Assembly (NCBI GenBank): GCA_942492825.1
Contig: OW818635.1
Span: 558,001-622,000 of the forward strand
Source of the DNA: GWE2-51-13 sp942492825
Lineage (GTDB): Bacteria > Bacillota_I > Bacilli_A > Erysipelotrichales > Erysipelotrichaceae
Direction: 5' to 3'
DNA length: 64,000 nucleotides
A program made the position numbers and the translations under genes. Shown piece by piece: positions 1 through 8,598 of this stretch. The stretch's first letter is position 1. Each line of letters begins with the position of its first letter. The notes beneath the pieces are model-generated. The model worked only from the letters and a program-made list of their open reading frames with translations, was not told the origin of the DNA and ran no database searches.

Positions 1-1065
1 CAGAACCTGCGTTTCACCGCGGGTAAACATCGCGCTGCCATGGACACGCGGCAACAAATCGATCTGACTGTTGAGCGGACGCAACTGATTGACGGCACGA
101 CCATCCGGACGGATCTTATCGATGGAAATCAAACGACGAACTTCGTCGGAGACGATCGTATGCGTGATTTCTTTGACTTGCTTCAAGGTTTTGGATTTAA
201 TGCTATCGCTTGCGTAAGAACGACCTTCGAACAAGGCGACCGTTTCGGCTTCGATTTCGTCGATCTTCCCGTAACGTTCCAATTTTTCATGGATCCGAAC
301 GGCTTCTTCCAAACGTTTCTGGCTGAATTCACGAACTTCCGCGTTCAGAACCGGATCGACTTCATAGAGTTTGATCTCCATTTTGGCTTTACCGACCTGG
401 GCGGCGATTTCAAGTTGGAAATCGCAGAGCTTGCGGATGAATTCGTGTCCGAACAACATCGCTTCGAGCATCGCTTCTTCGCTGACTTCCTTCGCGCCGG
501 CTTCGACCATGTTGATGGCATCGCGGGTACCCGCGACGATCAGGTTGATGTCGGACTTCTCGGCTTCCGCCACGGTAGGATTGATGATGTATTCGCCATT
601 GACGCGACCGACTTGGACGCCGGCGATCGGACCGTTGAACGGAACATCGCTGACGCAAAGCGCCATCGACGCGCCAAACATCGCAGTCATTTCAGGGGTG
701 CAGTCGTAATCGACGGATAAGACGGTATTGACAACTTGAACTTCGTTACGGAAACCATCCGCAAACAGCGGACGGATCGGACGGTCGATCATGCGCGAAA
801 TCAAGGTCGCATGTTCGCTCGGACGTCCTTCGCGACGCAAAAAGCCGCCCGGGATTTTCCCGACGGAGTAGAGTTTTTCTTCATACGTAACGGTTAACGG
901 AAAGAAATCGATGTCCTTCGGACTTTTGTTGGCGGTCGCGGCACTTAAGACGACCGTGTCCTCGTAGCGGACCAATACGGATCCGCCGGCTTGTTTGGCA
1001 ATTTCTCCCGTTTCGACAGTTAGATTTCTTCCACAGAAATCTAAACTAAATACTTGTTTTGCCAT
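1..1065 (-). CDS. pnp: Polyribonucleotide nucleotidyltransferase (PNPase), C-terminal part outside window
   Basis: Phosphorolytic 3'-to-5' exoribonuclease of mRNA turnover. The visible part reads MAKQVFSLDFCGRNLTVETG, followed by GKIPGGFLRREGRPSE, SRMIDRPIRPLF and the region around EFIRKLCDFQ, which are characteristic of the first RNase PH domain and the helical linker. The reading frame is open to the left edge, so the second RNase PH core and the KH/S1 RNA-binding domains lie outside the window. The ATG at 1063-1065 is preceded by an AAGGAG ribosome-binding site. It lies just downstream of rpsO on the same strand, the usual rpsO-pnp order, although a terminator hairpin separates them. The family assignment is certain from sequence; completeness cannot be judged. 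Confidence 0.97.
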   Translation of the reverse strand, partial: MAKQVFSLDFCGRNLTVETGEIAKQAGGSVLVRYEDTVVLSAATANKSPKDIDFFPLTVTYEEKLYSVGKIPGGFLRREGRPSEHATLISRMIDRPIRPLFADGFRNEVQVVNTVLSVDYDCTPEMTAMFGASMALCVSDVPFNGPIAGVQVGRVNGEYIINPTVAEAEKSDINLIVAGTRDAINMVEAGAKEVSEEAMLEAMLFGHEFIRKLCDFQLEIAAQVGKAKMEIKLYEVDPVLNAEVREFSQKRLEEAVRIHEKLERYGKIDEIEAETVALFEGRSYASDSIKSKTLKQVKEITHTIVSDEVRRLISIDKIRPDGRAVNQLRPLNSQIDLLPRVHGSAMFTRGETQVL

Positions 1066-1146
1066 GTGTTCTCCTTATGTTTTTAACTCTATTATTCTAT
1101 CACAGGTCTGCTTGAATTACTAATGTTGTTTTCGCTTACAAAACCA

Positions 1147-1171
1147 TAAGAAAAGCAACCCTGAGGTTGCT
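1147..1171 (-). terminator. Intrinsic terminator after rpsO
   Basis: Read on the minus strand, a 7-bp perfect stem (AGCAACC / GGTTGCT) with a 4-nt loop is followed by TTTTCTTATGG. It lies 9 bases past the rpsO stop and before pnp, so it may attenuate rather than fully end transcription into pnp. Confidence 0.75.
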
Positions 1172-1179
1172 CTATCCGA

Positions 1180-1446
1180 CTACTTACGCAAGCCTAAACG
1201 TGCGACCAAATCGCGATAACGATAGAGATCTTCGCCGCGCAGGTAAACCATCAGGCTTCTGCGACGACCGACCATCTTCATCAATCCGCGAAGTGAGTGG
1301 AAGTCTTTCTTGTGTTCTTTGAGGTGTTCCGTCAAACGGTTGATTTGAGCGGTAAGGACGGCGACTTGAACTTCGACCGATCCGGTATCGCCTTCGAAAC
1401 GGGCGAAATCCTTGATGATCTTAGTCTTTTCATCTTTCAATAACAT
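1180..1446 (-). CDS. rpsO: 30S ribosomal protein S15
   Basis: Primary 16S rRNA-binding protein of the platform of the 30S subunit. The 88-residue product MLLKDEKTKIIKDFARFEGD has the canonical S15 length and ends with the conserved RRRSLMVYLR and YRDLVARLGLRK segments that contact rRNA. I chose the ATG at 1444-1446 because it follows a strong AGGAGGAG site; the frame is open further upstream, but nothing there resembles S15. The gene is monocistronic or co-transcribed with pnp. Feedback regulation through its mRNA is known for S15 in other bacteria, but I could not identify the RNA element here. Confidence 0.98.
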   Translation of the reverse strand: MLLKDEKTKIIKDFARFEGDTGSVEVQVAVLTAQINRLTEHLKEHKKDFHSLRGLMKMVGRRRSLMVYLRGEDLYRYRDLVARLGLRK

Positions 1447-1528
1447 GTGTGTACTCCTCCTGTTTGAGTCCTTCTGGACCGCGTGGACGGATGAGGAAAT
1501 CCGTAGACCCAGTACCAAAAGCATGGAT

Positions 1529-1557
1529 AGAATATCACATCCTGCCGTTTTTAGCAA
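1529..1557 (-). promoter_or_regulatory. rpsO promoter
   Basis: On the minus strand TTGCTA (1557-1552), a 17-base spacer, then TATTCT (1534-1529) preceded by TGA, giving an extended -10. About 80 bases of leader follow before the rpsO start. Confidence 0.6.
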
Positions 1558-1567
1558 GTCAATCCCG

Positions 1568-1576
1568 TGATATACT
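1568..1576 (+). promoter_or_regulatory. Extended -10 promoter of the divergent oxidoreductase gene
   Basis: TGA followed by TATACT (1571-1576) lies 17 bases upstream of the ATG at 1594. No convincing -35 is visible. It lies only about ten bases from the -35 of the divergent rpsO promoter. Confidence 0.45.
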
Positions 1577-1593
1577 ATCAGGGAGGTGAAACT

Positions 1594-2460
1594 ATGAAAA
1601 AAATCGCATGGATCGGCACCGGCGTGATGGGATGCGCCATGGCTCAGCATCTATTGGATGGCGGTTACGAAGTCCACGTCTTTACGCGGACGCCAAGTAA
1701 AGCACAATCGCTGATCGATAATGGCGCCATTTGGCACAACGATCTTGCTTCTTGCGTTAAAGAAGTAGACATCGTGTTTACGATGGTCGGTTATCCCAAA
1801 GACGTGGAAGAAGTCTATTTCGGCGATAAAGGAATTCTCAATAACGTTAACCCTAACACGATTTGCGTCGACATGACGACCTCTTCCCCGCAACTTGCCA
1901 AAAAGTTATACGTTGAAGGTCAACTGCGACATATTTCCGTCTTGGACGCTCCGGTTTCGGGCGGCGACATCGGGGCGCGTAACGCGACGTTGGCGATCAT
2001 GGTCGGCGGAGACAAAGATTCTTTCGAAATCGTCTTTCCACTATTTCAATTGCTCGGTAAAAACATCCGTCATCTCGGACCGGCATCCTTTGGCCAACAT
2101 ACCAAGATGGCGAACCAGATCGCGGTCGCCGGCGCGATCGCCGCAACCACCGAAGCAATCCTCTATGCCCAAAACGCAGGATTGGATCTACCTTCGACCT
2201 TGGAAGTCCTCTCGTCCGGTGCAGCCGGAAGCTGGCAACTCTCAAACAATGGACCGAAGATTCTAAAGGAAGACGTTGCGCCCGGTTTCTATATCCACCA
2301 CTTCGTGAAAGACATGAACTTGGTGTTGGATGAAGCGAAAGCCTTTGACATCGAACTTCCGGTTCTTTCGACGGTGCTTGAGCGCTATCAACGTCTGGTG
2401 AAACAAGGTGACGGGAACTTAGGAACCCAAGCATTGTATAAAACATATACGAAGAAATAA
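1594..2460 (+). CDS. NAD(P)-dependent oxidoreductase, 3-hydroxyisobutyrate dehydrogenase family
   Basis: A 288-residue beta-hydroxyacid dehydrogenase. The N-terminus MKKIAWIGTGVMGCAMAQHL holds the GxGxxG Rossmann motif; APVSGGDIGARNATL is the substrate-binding segment, and the catalytic lysine lies in GPASFGQHTKMANQI. The C-terminal all-helical dimerisation domain is complete. Known members reduce or oxidise small beta-hydroxy acids (3-hydroxyisobutyrate, tartronate semialdehyde, glyoxylate), and sequence alone does not fix the substrate. The ATG at 1594 is preferred over an upstream in-frame GTG because GGGAGGTGAA lies just before it. It is a single-gene unit ending in a strong terminator. 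Confidence 0.9.
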   Translation: MKKIAWIGTGVMGCAMAQHLLDGGYEVHVFTRTPSKAQSLIDNGAIWHNDLASCVKEVDIVFTMVGYPKDVEEVYFGDKGILNNVNPNTICVDMTTSSPQLAKKLYVEGQLRHISVLDAPVSGGDIGARNATLAIMVGGDKDSFEIVFPLFQLLGKNIRHLGPASFGQHTKMANQIAVAGAIAATTEAILYAQNAGLDLPSTLEVLSSGAAGSWQLSNNGPKILKEDVAPGFYIHHFVKDMNLVLDEAKAFDIELPVLSTVLERYQRLVKQGDGNLGTQALYKTYTKK

Positions 2461-2463
2461 ATG

Positions 2464-2492
2464 AAGACGGATCCGAGCGATCCGTCTTTTTT
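2464..2492 (+). terminator. Intrinsic terminator, probably bidirectional
   Basis: Stem GACGGATC / GATCCGTC (2466-2473 with 2479-2486), loop CGAGC, then six T. It separates the plus-strand oxidoreductase from convergent hemW. Confidence 0.9.
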
Positions 2493-2510
2493 GATTATGG
2501 GTCGTTTTTA

Positions 2511-3596
2511 TTACGGCACAAACTCCACAAGCACATCATTCAACAAGGCCATTCCTTCATTGGTAGTCCGAAGATATCCGTCGACGATTTCCACGTTGTG
2601 ACGTTTGATATTGGTTTCGATGGCTTGGGTGAAAACTTCCGTCAAATCGACACCGAAGCGTTGTTTGAAACGATCAAGTTTGATTCCTTCGGTAAGTCGT
2701 AATCCCATCATCACGAATTCGAATCGCTCGTCGTCAACCGATAACGGAATCGTATCCATGCATACGTTTCGGTGTGCGTAGTCTTCCAAATTGGTTGTCT
2801 TCAAGATCCGCGTATGATTTGTCATCTGGGTCGCGCCCGGTCCCAAACCGTAGAAGTCATCATAATGCCAATATGCCAAATTATGACGCGAAGGTTTGTC
2901 TTTCGTAAAGCTGGAGATTTCATAGCGATTAAAACCTGAATCTTCCAGGATCTTGACGGCTTCGAAATACATCGCTGCTTCCAGATCCGGCTCGGCGGGT
3001 TGGATTCCCTTGCGTCCGAACTCCGAATGTTCCTCGATGGTTAAACTGTAGAGCGAGATATGCGTGATGTTTTGGTTCAAAGCGGTATGTAAGGTTTGTT
3101 GCCATGACTCTAAGGTCTGGGTCGGTAGACCGTAGATCAAATCGATCGATAGATTCGTTATCCCATGGCGATGTAAAGTCGATATCGCGTTTTGAATATC
3201 TTCAGGGGTATGCGTACGGTTAAGTCGACTTAACTCATCTTGATCAAAGGTTTGGACACCCATACTGACGCGGTTAACCCCAAACGAAGCCATCAGAGCG
3301 GCTTTTTCGTCATCGATGGATTCGGGGTTGGCTTCCACCGTAAACTCGGTAGAAGCATCGTGATAGCCATCCAGAAAGGATAACAACGAACCAAATTCAT
3401 CAATACTTAACGAAGTCGGCGTTCCACCCCCGATATATAACGTGTTCATGATCTGAGGGGGAATTTCTTTGATTTCTTCATATAAAGTCAGTAAATAACG
3501 TTCGACCAAAATCGGATGGATCTTGACACGCGTAAAGTCGCAGTACCCGCAAATGTCCTCACAAAACGGGACATGGATGTACATCGATTGGATCAT
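2511..3596 (-). CDS. hemW: Radical SAM protein HemW (coproporphyrinogen III oxidase-like)
   Basis: A 361-residue radical SAM protein. C12, C16 and C19 form the CxxxCxYC [4Fe-4S] motif in VPFCEDICGYCDF, followed by the SAM-binding IGGGTPT near residues 55-61. The C-terminal HemW domain is present. Proteins of this subgroup are heme chaperones or heme-binding insertases rather than true HemN oxidases. The gene starts with ATG at 3596 in an ATGA overlap with the upstream MazG-like gene and belongs to the lepA-mazG-hemW unit; lepA-hemW linkage is common in Bacillota. An internal ATG four codons downstream is an alternative start. Confidence 0.93.
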   Translation of the reverse strand: MIQSMYIHVPFCEDICGYCDFTRVKIHPILVERYLLTLYEEIKEIPPQIMNTLYIGGGTPTSLSIDEFGSLLSFLDGYHDASTEFTVEANPESIDDEKAALMASFGVNRVSMGVQTFDQDELSRLNRTHTPEDIQNAISTLHRHGITNLSIDLIYGLPTQTLESWQQTLHTALNQNITHISLYSLTIEEHSEFGRKGIQPAEPDLEAAMYFEAVKILEDSGFNRYEISSFTKDKPSRHNLAYWHYDDFYGLGPGATQMTNHTRILKTTNLEDYAHRNVCMDTIPLSVDDERFEFVMMGLRLTEGIKLDRFKQRFGVDLTEVFTQAIETNIKRHNVEIVDGYLRTTNEGMALLNDVLVEFVP

Positions 3597-3865
3597 AGCG
3601 AAGGATACCGTTGATCGATGTCAGGGAATTTGGATTCCACGACTTCTTGGGGATCCCATCCCAAATCATGACACAACGACAGGGCGTACATTAAGACATC
3701 CGCCAACTCGGATTTAACTTCGTTTAAATCCGGTGTGACTAGATAACATTCCAGTAGTTCGCCCGCTTCGACGAAGACGGATTTCGCCAAGATCTCCGGG
3801 GTATCGGTCTTGTCCCAACCTTTCGCGATCCGCATCTGTTGGATGCGTTGGATGAGTTCTTCCAT
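3593..3865 (-). CDS. MazG-like nucleotide pyrophosphohydrolase
   Basis: A 90-residue, all-alpha NTP pyrophosphohydrolase-like protein. The metal-binding motifs are visible as VEAGELLE (ExxE) around residues 32-39 and ELADVLMYAL (ExxxD) around residues 53-62. Family members hydrolyse non-canonical or excess NTPs to NMP and PPi; the precise substrate is not predictable. The gene overlaps the lepA stop in a TAATG arrangement and the hemW start in ATGA, so the three are translationally coupled. Confidence 0.85.
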   Translation of the reverse strand: MEELIQRIQQMRIAKGWDKTDTPEILAKSVFVEAGELLECYLVTPDLNEVKSELADVLMYALSLCHDLGWDPQEVVESKFPDIDQRYPSL

Positions 3866-5667
3866 TACTTTTCTTCCATCGACAAGACCGCCATGAACGC
3901 TTCTTGCGGGACTTCGACGGACCCGACCATCTTCATGCGTTTCTTGCCTTCTTTTTGTTTCTCTAATAGTTTCTTCTTACGGGAAACGTCGCCGCCATAA
4001 CACTTGGCCAAGACGTTTTTGCGCAGGGCTTTGATATCGCTGCGGGCGATGATTTTATGGTTGATGGCGGCTTGGATGGGGATTTCGAATTGTTGGCGCG
4101 GAATCAAACCGCGTAGTTTCTCGGTGATCACTTTGCCTCGTCCATACGCGAAGTCGCGGTGTACGATGATCGACAAAGCATCGATCGGTTCCGAGTTCAA
4201 CAGGATATCCATCTTCACTAAGTCCGAGGTTTGATAGCCGATGATTTCATAGTCCAAGGATGCATAGCCTTTGGTGGCGGACTTCAACTTATCGAAATAG
4301 TCGAAAACGATTTCGCCCAAGGGGAGATCGTAGATGAGGGTATTGCGGGTCGGATCGATATAACTCATATCACGGTAAATGCCGCGTTTTTTCTGACTCA
4401 GTTCCATAACGGCGCCGATGTATTCCTTCGGAACCATGATCGTCGCTTTGACGTAAGGTTCTTCCATGTGTTCGATGCGTTGGACGTCCGGCAATAAAGA
4501 AGGATTGTCGATCTCAAGTTTGGTACCATCGGTCAGAAATGCATGGTAAACGACCGAAGGCGCGGTTGCGATAAGATTCAAGTTGTACTCACGTTCGAGT
4601 CGTTCCTGAATGACATCCATATGTAAGAGTCCCAAGAAACCGCAACGGAAACCGAAGCCGAGCGCTTGCGATGCTTCCGCTTCGAATCGAAGCGCCGCGT
4701 CGTTGAGTTGGAGTTTCTCCAAAGCATCGCGTAGGTCGTTGTATTTATTGGTGTCGACGGGATACAGTCCGCAAAACACCATGGAATTCAATTGGCGATA
4801 TCCGGGCAACGGTTTGTCCGCGGGATTTTCGACCAAAGTGATGGTATCCCCGACATGGACGTCTTTGACGGATCGGACCGTCGCGGCGATCCAACCGACT
4901 TCCCCGCAACTGAGTTTATCCTTTTTGATTTCCTTGGGAGAACGGATCCCGAGTTCGGTGACTTCGTATTCGGCGTTAGTGGCCATGAAGCGGATCTTAT
5001 CCCCGACGCTGACTTCCCCTTCTTTGATGCGGACATAGGAAATGACGCCCCGATACGCATCGAAGATCGAGTCGAACACCAAAGCTTGAAGCGGGTTTGT
5101 GGGCTTGCCTTGCGGTGCGGGAACACGTCGGACAATTTCTTCGAGAACTTGGTCGACATTGAGTCCGCTTTTTGCGGAAATGCGCGGAGCATTCTTGGCT
5201 TCCAACCCGATGATGTTTTCGATTTCCTCGATCACCATATCCGGCATTGCGGACGGTAGATCGATCTTATTGATGACCGGGATGATCTCCAAGTTATTGT
5301 CGAGAGCTAGGTAAACGTTAGCGAGGGTTTGCGCTTCGATGCCCTGCGATGCATCGACAACCAAAACGGCGCCTTCGCAAGCGGCCAGTGAACGTGACAC
5401 TTCATAGGTGAAGTCGACATGTCCCGGGGTGTCGATCAAATGGAGAAGATACTCTTCCCCGTCTTTCGCTTTATATTTTAATTGCACCGCGTTCAGTTTG
5501 ATCGTGATGCCGCGTTCGCGTTCCAACGACATGCTATCGAGGATCTGCTCGACCATATCGCGGGATGCCACGGTATCGGTCATTTCGAGAATCCGGTCGG
5601 CGAGGGTGGATTTCCCGTGATCGATATGCGCGATGATAGAAAAATTACGGATTTTCGATTGATCCAT
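3865..5667 (-). CDS. lepA: Translation elongation factor 4 (LepA)
   Basis: A 600-residue translational GTPase that acts on ribosomes during elongation or initiation stress. The G1 motif AHIDHGKST spans residues 13-21; DTPGHVDF (G3) and NKIDLP (G4) follow. The EF-G-like domains and the LepA-specific C-terminal domain ending SVEVPQEAFMAVLSMEEK are present, and the length is normal. The ATG has an AAGGAGGAC ribosome-binding site. It is the first gene of the lepA-mazG-hemW operon, with a possible -10 TATACT at 5697-5692. Confidence 0.98.
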   Translation of the reverse strand: MDQSKIRNFSIIAHIDHGKSTLADRILEMTDTVASRDMVEQILDSMSLERERGITIKLNAVQLKYKAKDGEEYLLHLIDTPGHVDFTYEVSRSLAACEGAVLVVDASQGIEAQTLANVYLALDNNLEIIPVINKIDLPSAMPDMVIEEIENIIGLEAKNAPRISAKSGLNVDQVLEEIVRRVPAPQGKPTNPLQALVFDSIFDAYRGVISYVRIKEGEVSVGDKIRFMATNAEYEVTELGIRSPKEIKKDKLSCGEVGWIAATVRSVKDVHVGDTITLVENPADKPLPGYRQLNSMVFCGLYPVDTNKYNDLRDALEKLQLNDAALRFEAEASQALGFGFRCGFLGLLHMDVIQERLEREYNLNLIATAPSVVYHAFLTDGTKLEIDNPSLLPDVQRIEHMEEPYVKATIMVPKEYIGAVMELSQKKRGIYRDMSYIDPTRNTLIYDLPLGEIVFDYFDKLKSATKGYASLDYEIIGYQTSDLVKMDILLNSEPIDALSIIVHRDFAYGRGKVITEKLRGLIPRQQFEIPIQAAINHKIIARSDIKALRKNVLAKCYGGDVSRKKKLLEKQKEGKKRMKMVGSVEVPQEAFMAVLSMEEK

Positions 5668-5711
5668 GTTGCGTCCTCCTTGAGTAAACGTAGTATACCG
5701 AGAATCGGTGG

Positions 5712-5736
5712 AAAAAGAAAGTACCCGAAGGTACCG
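5712..5736 (-). terminator. UUCG-loop terminator after the ECF gene
   Basis: On the minus strand GTACC-UUCG-GGTAC (5734-5721) is followed by TTTCTTTTT. It closes the fmt-ECF unit upstream of the lepA promoter. Confidence 0.75.
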
Positions 5737-5742
5737 GTCAAC

Positions 5743-6222
5743 CTAGATTTTGTCGCGGAAGGTCCGAAGTTTACGGAAGAGAACAAACGCGATCAATGCG
5801 CAGACGACGCCTTGGAGAAGATTGTATCCGAAGGACAGGATGAAAACACCGGCGTTTTGCGCGATGATCACATCGGTGATCCCGTAGGCCAAGGCCATCC
5901 ATGTGCCACCGACCAAGAATACCCAAAACGGTACGTCTTTTCCCTTATGGTGTTGGACCCAATACCCGATCAACAAGGCTTCGATCGCTTTAATGATCAA
6001 GGTAAAGGGCGCATAGACGCCATAACCCAGAAGTAAGTCCGCCAACATCGAAGCTAACCCTGCCAACATCGAGAATGGTAAGGGCAATAACACGGCCATG
6101 CCCATGACCATGACATCGCCAAGGTTGAGGTAACCGGTGAAAATAGGGAATCCGATATACATCGTCACGACCAAGACCATCGCCATCAACAGCGCAGTAA
6201 TGCTTAACGTTTTAACCTTCAT
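5743..6222 (-). CDS. ECF transporter substrate-binding S component
   Basis: A 159-residue very hydrophobic protein with about five or six membrane segments, starting MKVKTLSITALLMAMVLVV. The segments GYLNLGDVMVM and MLADLLLGYGVYAPFTLIIK match the pattern of ECF-type vitamin transporter S subunits (PF07155-like). It would bind a vitamin precursor and work with a shared EcfA/A'/T module, which is not in this window. The substrate is unknown and no riboswitch precedes it. The ATG at 6222 overlaps the 3' end of fmt by 11 bases, implying co-translation. Confidence 0.8.
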   Translation of the reverse strand: MKVKTLSITALLMAMVLVVTMYIGFPIFTGYLNLGDVMVMGMAVLLPLPFSMLAGLASMLADLLLGYGVYAPFTLIIKAIEALLIGYWVQHHKGKDVPFWVFLVGGTWMALAYGITDVIIAQNAGVFILSFGYNLLQGVVCALIAFVLFRKLRTFRDKI

Positions 6223-7162
6223 TTGTTTCACTGAAGCAAGCGTGAACAAGTGTCTTTCCGACACCGTTGTAAAAATCGCTTGCGTTGACCTTTCCTTTTC
6301 CTTCAAGTTGCAATTCACTGAGTAAGAGTATGCCGTTTTGCGCTTGGACAGCCAATGAATCATCGATCATTCCGAGCACTTCACCGATGTTGCCTTTGGT
6401 TTCATTATAAAGCAGAGATGCTTTATGAAACTTGATTTTCTTATTTTGCAGGATTCCATATCCGATCGGCCATGGAATCAGACCCCGGATATGATCATAG
6501 ACGATCTTAGCATCGCGATGAAACGAAATGAATTCTTCTTCTTTCGAGATATTGTACGCAAAACTGACCTGACTTTCGTCTTGGATCGACCAGACTGCGG
6601 TATCATCGAAAATCGACGGTAAGCTTGTTTTTAATAGTTTCGCTGCCGCAACCATCATCTTTTCGCTATAGGATCCCATCGTGTCAGTGTCCGAGATTTC
6701 AACTTCGGCTTGCGACATCACATCCCCGGCATCCATGCGTTTAACCATGCGCATGATCGAGATGCCCGAAGTCTTATTTCCGTCGATGATCGCTTTATGG
6801 ATCGGCGCTCCGCCGCGATATTTCGGTAAAAGCGAAGCATGGATATTGATACTGCCATACGTCGGAAGATTGAGGATCCGATCCGGAATAAACTGACCGT
6901 AGGCACAGGTCACGATCAAATCGGCTTGATACGATGCAAGGTCTTCGGTGATGTCGCCGATCTTGATCGGTTGCAATACCGGGATTCCATAGGTTAAGGC
7001 TTTGGCCTTGACAGGCGTAGGCAATACTTCATGTTTGCGTCCGACCGGTTTGTCCGGTTGGGTCACGACGGCGACGATTTCGTAGTTTTCTTCCTTGAGA
7101 ACTTCGAGCATCCGCACCGCGAATTCAGGCGTACCCATGAAGATGATTCGTTTTTTTGTCAT
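6212..7162 (-). CDS. fmt: Methionyl-tRNA formyltransferase
   Basis: Formylates initiator Met-tRNA with 10-formyl-THF. The 316-residue product shows the N-terminal formyltransferase core (MTKKRIIFMGTPEFAVRML) and the signature INIHASLLPKYRGGAPI with the catalytic Asn-His pair near residues 107-109. The C-terminal OB-fold tRNA-binding domain is present. An AGGTGG site precedes the ATG. The gene is usually followed by def/rsmB-type genes in Bacillota; here an ECF transporter gene overlaps its end instead. Confidence 0.97.
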   Translation of the reverse strand: MTKKRIIFMGTPEFAVRMLEVLKEENYEIVAVVTQPDKPVGRKHEVLPTPVKAKALTYGIPVLQPIKIGDITEDLASYQADLIVTCAYGQFIPDRILNLPTYGSINIHASLLPKYRGGAPIHKAIIDGNKTSGISIMRMVKRMDAGDVMSQAEVEISDTDTMGSYSEKMMVAAAKLLKTSLPSIFDDTAVWSIQDESQVSFAYNISKEEEFISFHRDAKIVYDHIRGLIPWPIGYGILQNKKIKFHKASLLYNETKGNIGEVLGMIDDSLAVQAQNGILLLSELQLEGKGKVNASDFYNGVGKTLVHACFSETNEG

Positions 7163-7182
7163 AAGTCCACCTCTCGTTCGAT

Positions 7183-7191
7183 ATTATAGCA
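7183..7191 (-). promoter_or_regulatory. fmt promoter, extended -10
   Basis: TGC-TATAAT on the minus strand (7191-7183), 21 bases before the fmt ATG. No good -35 is visible. Confidence 0.6.
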
Positions 7192-7242
7192 TATTTTCGG
7201 CATTTGTCTGCCCTGACGGGGCGTCATTCTGCGCTTTGTTCC

Positions 7243-7271
7243 TTGCTTTTTGAACAGGGGTTTGCTATAAT
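7243..7271 (+). promoter_or_regulatory. rpsT promoter
   Basis: TTGCTT (7243-7248), 17-base spacer, TATAAT (7266-7271) with an extended TGC. Confidence 0.85.
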
Positions 7272-7302
7272 CAGACGGTACAAAGGACAAGGAGGTGCAC
7301 GC

Positions 7303-7563
7303 ATGCCACAAATCAAATCCCAGAAGAAACGCTCTCTTACCAACTTAAAGCGCGGTGTCGCCGTTACATCCGAAAAATCCGCTTTGAAAACCGCGATCAA
7401 GAACGTCTTGAAGGCTGTCGAATCGAAAGATGTCGAAGTCGCCAAAACCGCTCTGGATTTCGCGAACTCGAAGTTGGACAAAGCGGTTACCGGCGGTATT
7501 CATCATAAAAACTACGCAGCCCGTCAGAAATCACGTTTGGCCAAACTCGTAGCGTCCATCTAA
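7303..7563 (+). CDS. rpsT: 30S ribosomal protein S20
   Basis: An 86-residue basic helical protein that binds 16S rRNA at the base of the 30S body. The N-terminus MPQIKSQKKRSLTNLKRGVA and the C-terminal GIHHKNYAARQKSRLAKLV are typical S20. The ATG at 7303 follows AAGGAGGTGCACGC. It forms a monocistronic unit with its own promoter and terminator. Confidence 0.97.
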   Translation: MPQIKSQKKRSLTNLKRGVAVTSEKSALKTAIKNVLKAVESKDVEVAKTALDFANSKLDKAVTGGIHHKNYAARQKSRLAKLVASI

Positions 7564-7569
7564 GAAACG

Positions 7570-7593
7570 ATCAATCGAAAGATTGATTTTTTT
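7570..7593 (+). terminator. rpsT terminator
   Basis: Stem ATCAATC / GATTGAT with a GAAA tetraloop, followed by six to seven T. Confidence 0.9.
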
Positions 7594-7596
7594 ATA

Positions 7597-8598
7597 TTAT
7601 TTTTCAGAAAAACGATGTTGATGTTCTTGGATCAACATCGCTTTTTGTCCGTTTCCCATGACCAAATAAAGCTGTAGCCAGTCTTGTAAATTACCCAAAT
7701 ATACGGTCTGATCTTCGATCATGATCGATGTTGAAAGTTGTGGATCGAAACGATAGTCATAAACGAGATTTCCATTGACAATTTTCATCTCGGCGATGAG
7801 ATCGACCGGACACGCTTCGAAACTACCTCGGGCAAACCTTGACGAACGGAAGATACCCTTCGGTCCGGATTCAAGGAAGTCACCGTGAAGCATCAATAAA
7901 TGCAATGCGACATCGAAATCTTCGGGTACGACGAAAAGATCGATATCATGCGGCTCGATATTGATCCCCGATAGTTTCAATAAGCACGATCCGCCGACCC
8001 ACCAACGAACTTTGTTCGCATTAAACAAAGTCGCGATTTCTGAGATAATATGATTAATGTCTTCATGTAAGATAAGTTCCATCGAATCGATATCCACGTA
8101 ACGGTCGGCGATGCGCATTTCATTATGAAAGGTTCCGATATATGAAAAACCGAACTTCTTGTATAGCGCGATCGCGGGTTGATTGTCGCTCCGGACCGTC
8201 AAATTGATTTTCGTGATGACGTCGGTTGATTTCGCCCATTCGATCATCGCCGTCAAAAGCTGACTACCGATACCTTGGTGCCAGTATTCACGCAGAACGC
8301 TGATGCCGATCGACGCCACATGTGCCAATCGAGGACGGGGTTTGGAAGCGATGTTGGCGGTCGCGAGGATCCGATCTCCATCGACCACTACGAAATGCGC
8401 GGCGCTTTTCGATGTTTCAAGCGTTTTGAGGTATTCGATTTCCCCTTCGAGGGTGATCGGCATATCTTGACTACCGAAAGTAAGGTTATCCGTTTCATCC
8501 GCGACGATGTTGAGGTATTCAATCATCGCCTGTGCATCGTCGACTGTGGCTTTGCGTAACAGAATGGTTTGATTATTGGGTAATTCGATTTTCGTCAT
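7597..8598 (-). CDS. GNAT acetyltransferase fused to a nucleotidyltransferase-like domain
   Basis: A 333-residue two-domain protein. Residues 1 to about 180 are a GNAT N-acetyltransferase: the acetyl-CoA loop region reads REYWHQGIGSQLL, followed by SDNQPAIALYKKFGF. Residues from about 185 form a nucleotidyltransferase-like fold, with the G-rich WWVGGSCLLKL and the acidic EPHDIDLFV that resemble the GS and DxD motifs of Pol-beta-type nucleotidyltransferases. No substrate can be assigned; GNAT and NTase domains each occur in small-molecule or antibiotic modification, and in toxin-antitoxin proteins. It is the last gene after holA-sdaA, overlapping the sdaA stop by one base, with a GAGGAAAG ribosome-binding site inside sdaA. 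Confidence 0.75.
   Translation of the reverse strand: MTKIELPNNQTILLRKATVDDAQAMIEYLNIVADETDNLTFGSQDMPITLEGEIEYLKTLETSKSAAHFVVVDGDRILATANIASKPRPRLAHVASIGISVLREYWHQGIGSQLLTAMIEWAKSTDVITKINLTVRSDNQPAIALYKKFGFSYIGTFHNEMRIADRYVDIDSMELILHEDINHIISEIATLFNANKVRWWVGGSCLLKLSGINIEPHDIDLFVVPEDFDVALHLLMLHGDFLESGPKGIFRSSRFARGSFEACPVDLIAEMKIVNGNLVYDYRFDPQLSTSIMIEDQTVYLGNLQDWLQLYLVMGNGQKAMLIQEHQHRFSEK

Noticed and set aside
40..720. Plus-strand open frame at the left edge.
   Set aside because: It is the complement of pnp, whose PNPase motifs read clearly on the minus strand.
1180..1650. Extended rpsO frame starting upstream.
   Set aside because: The upstream part crosses the promoter and lacks S15 similarity; the ATG at 1446 has a strong ribosome-binding site.
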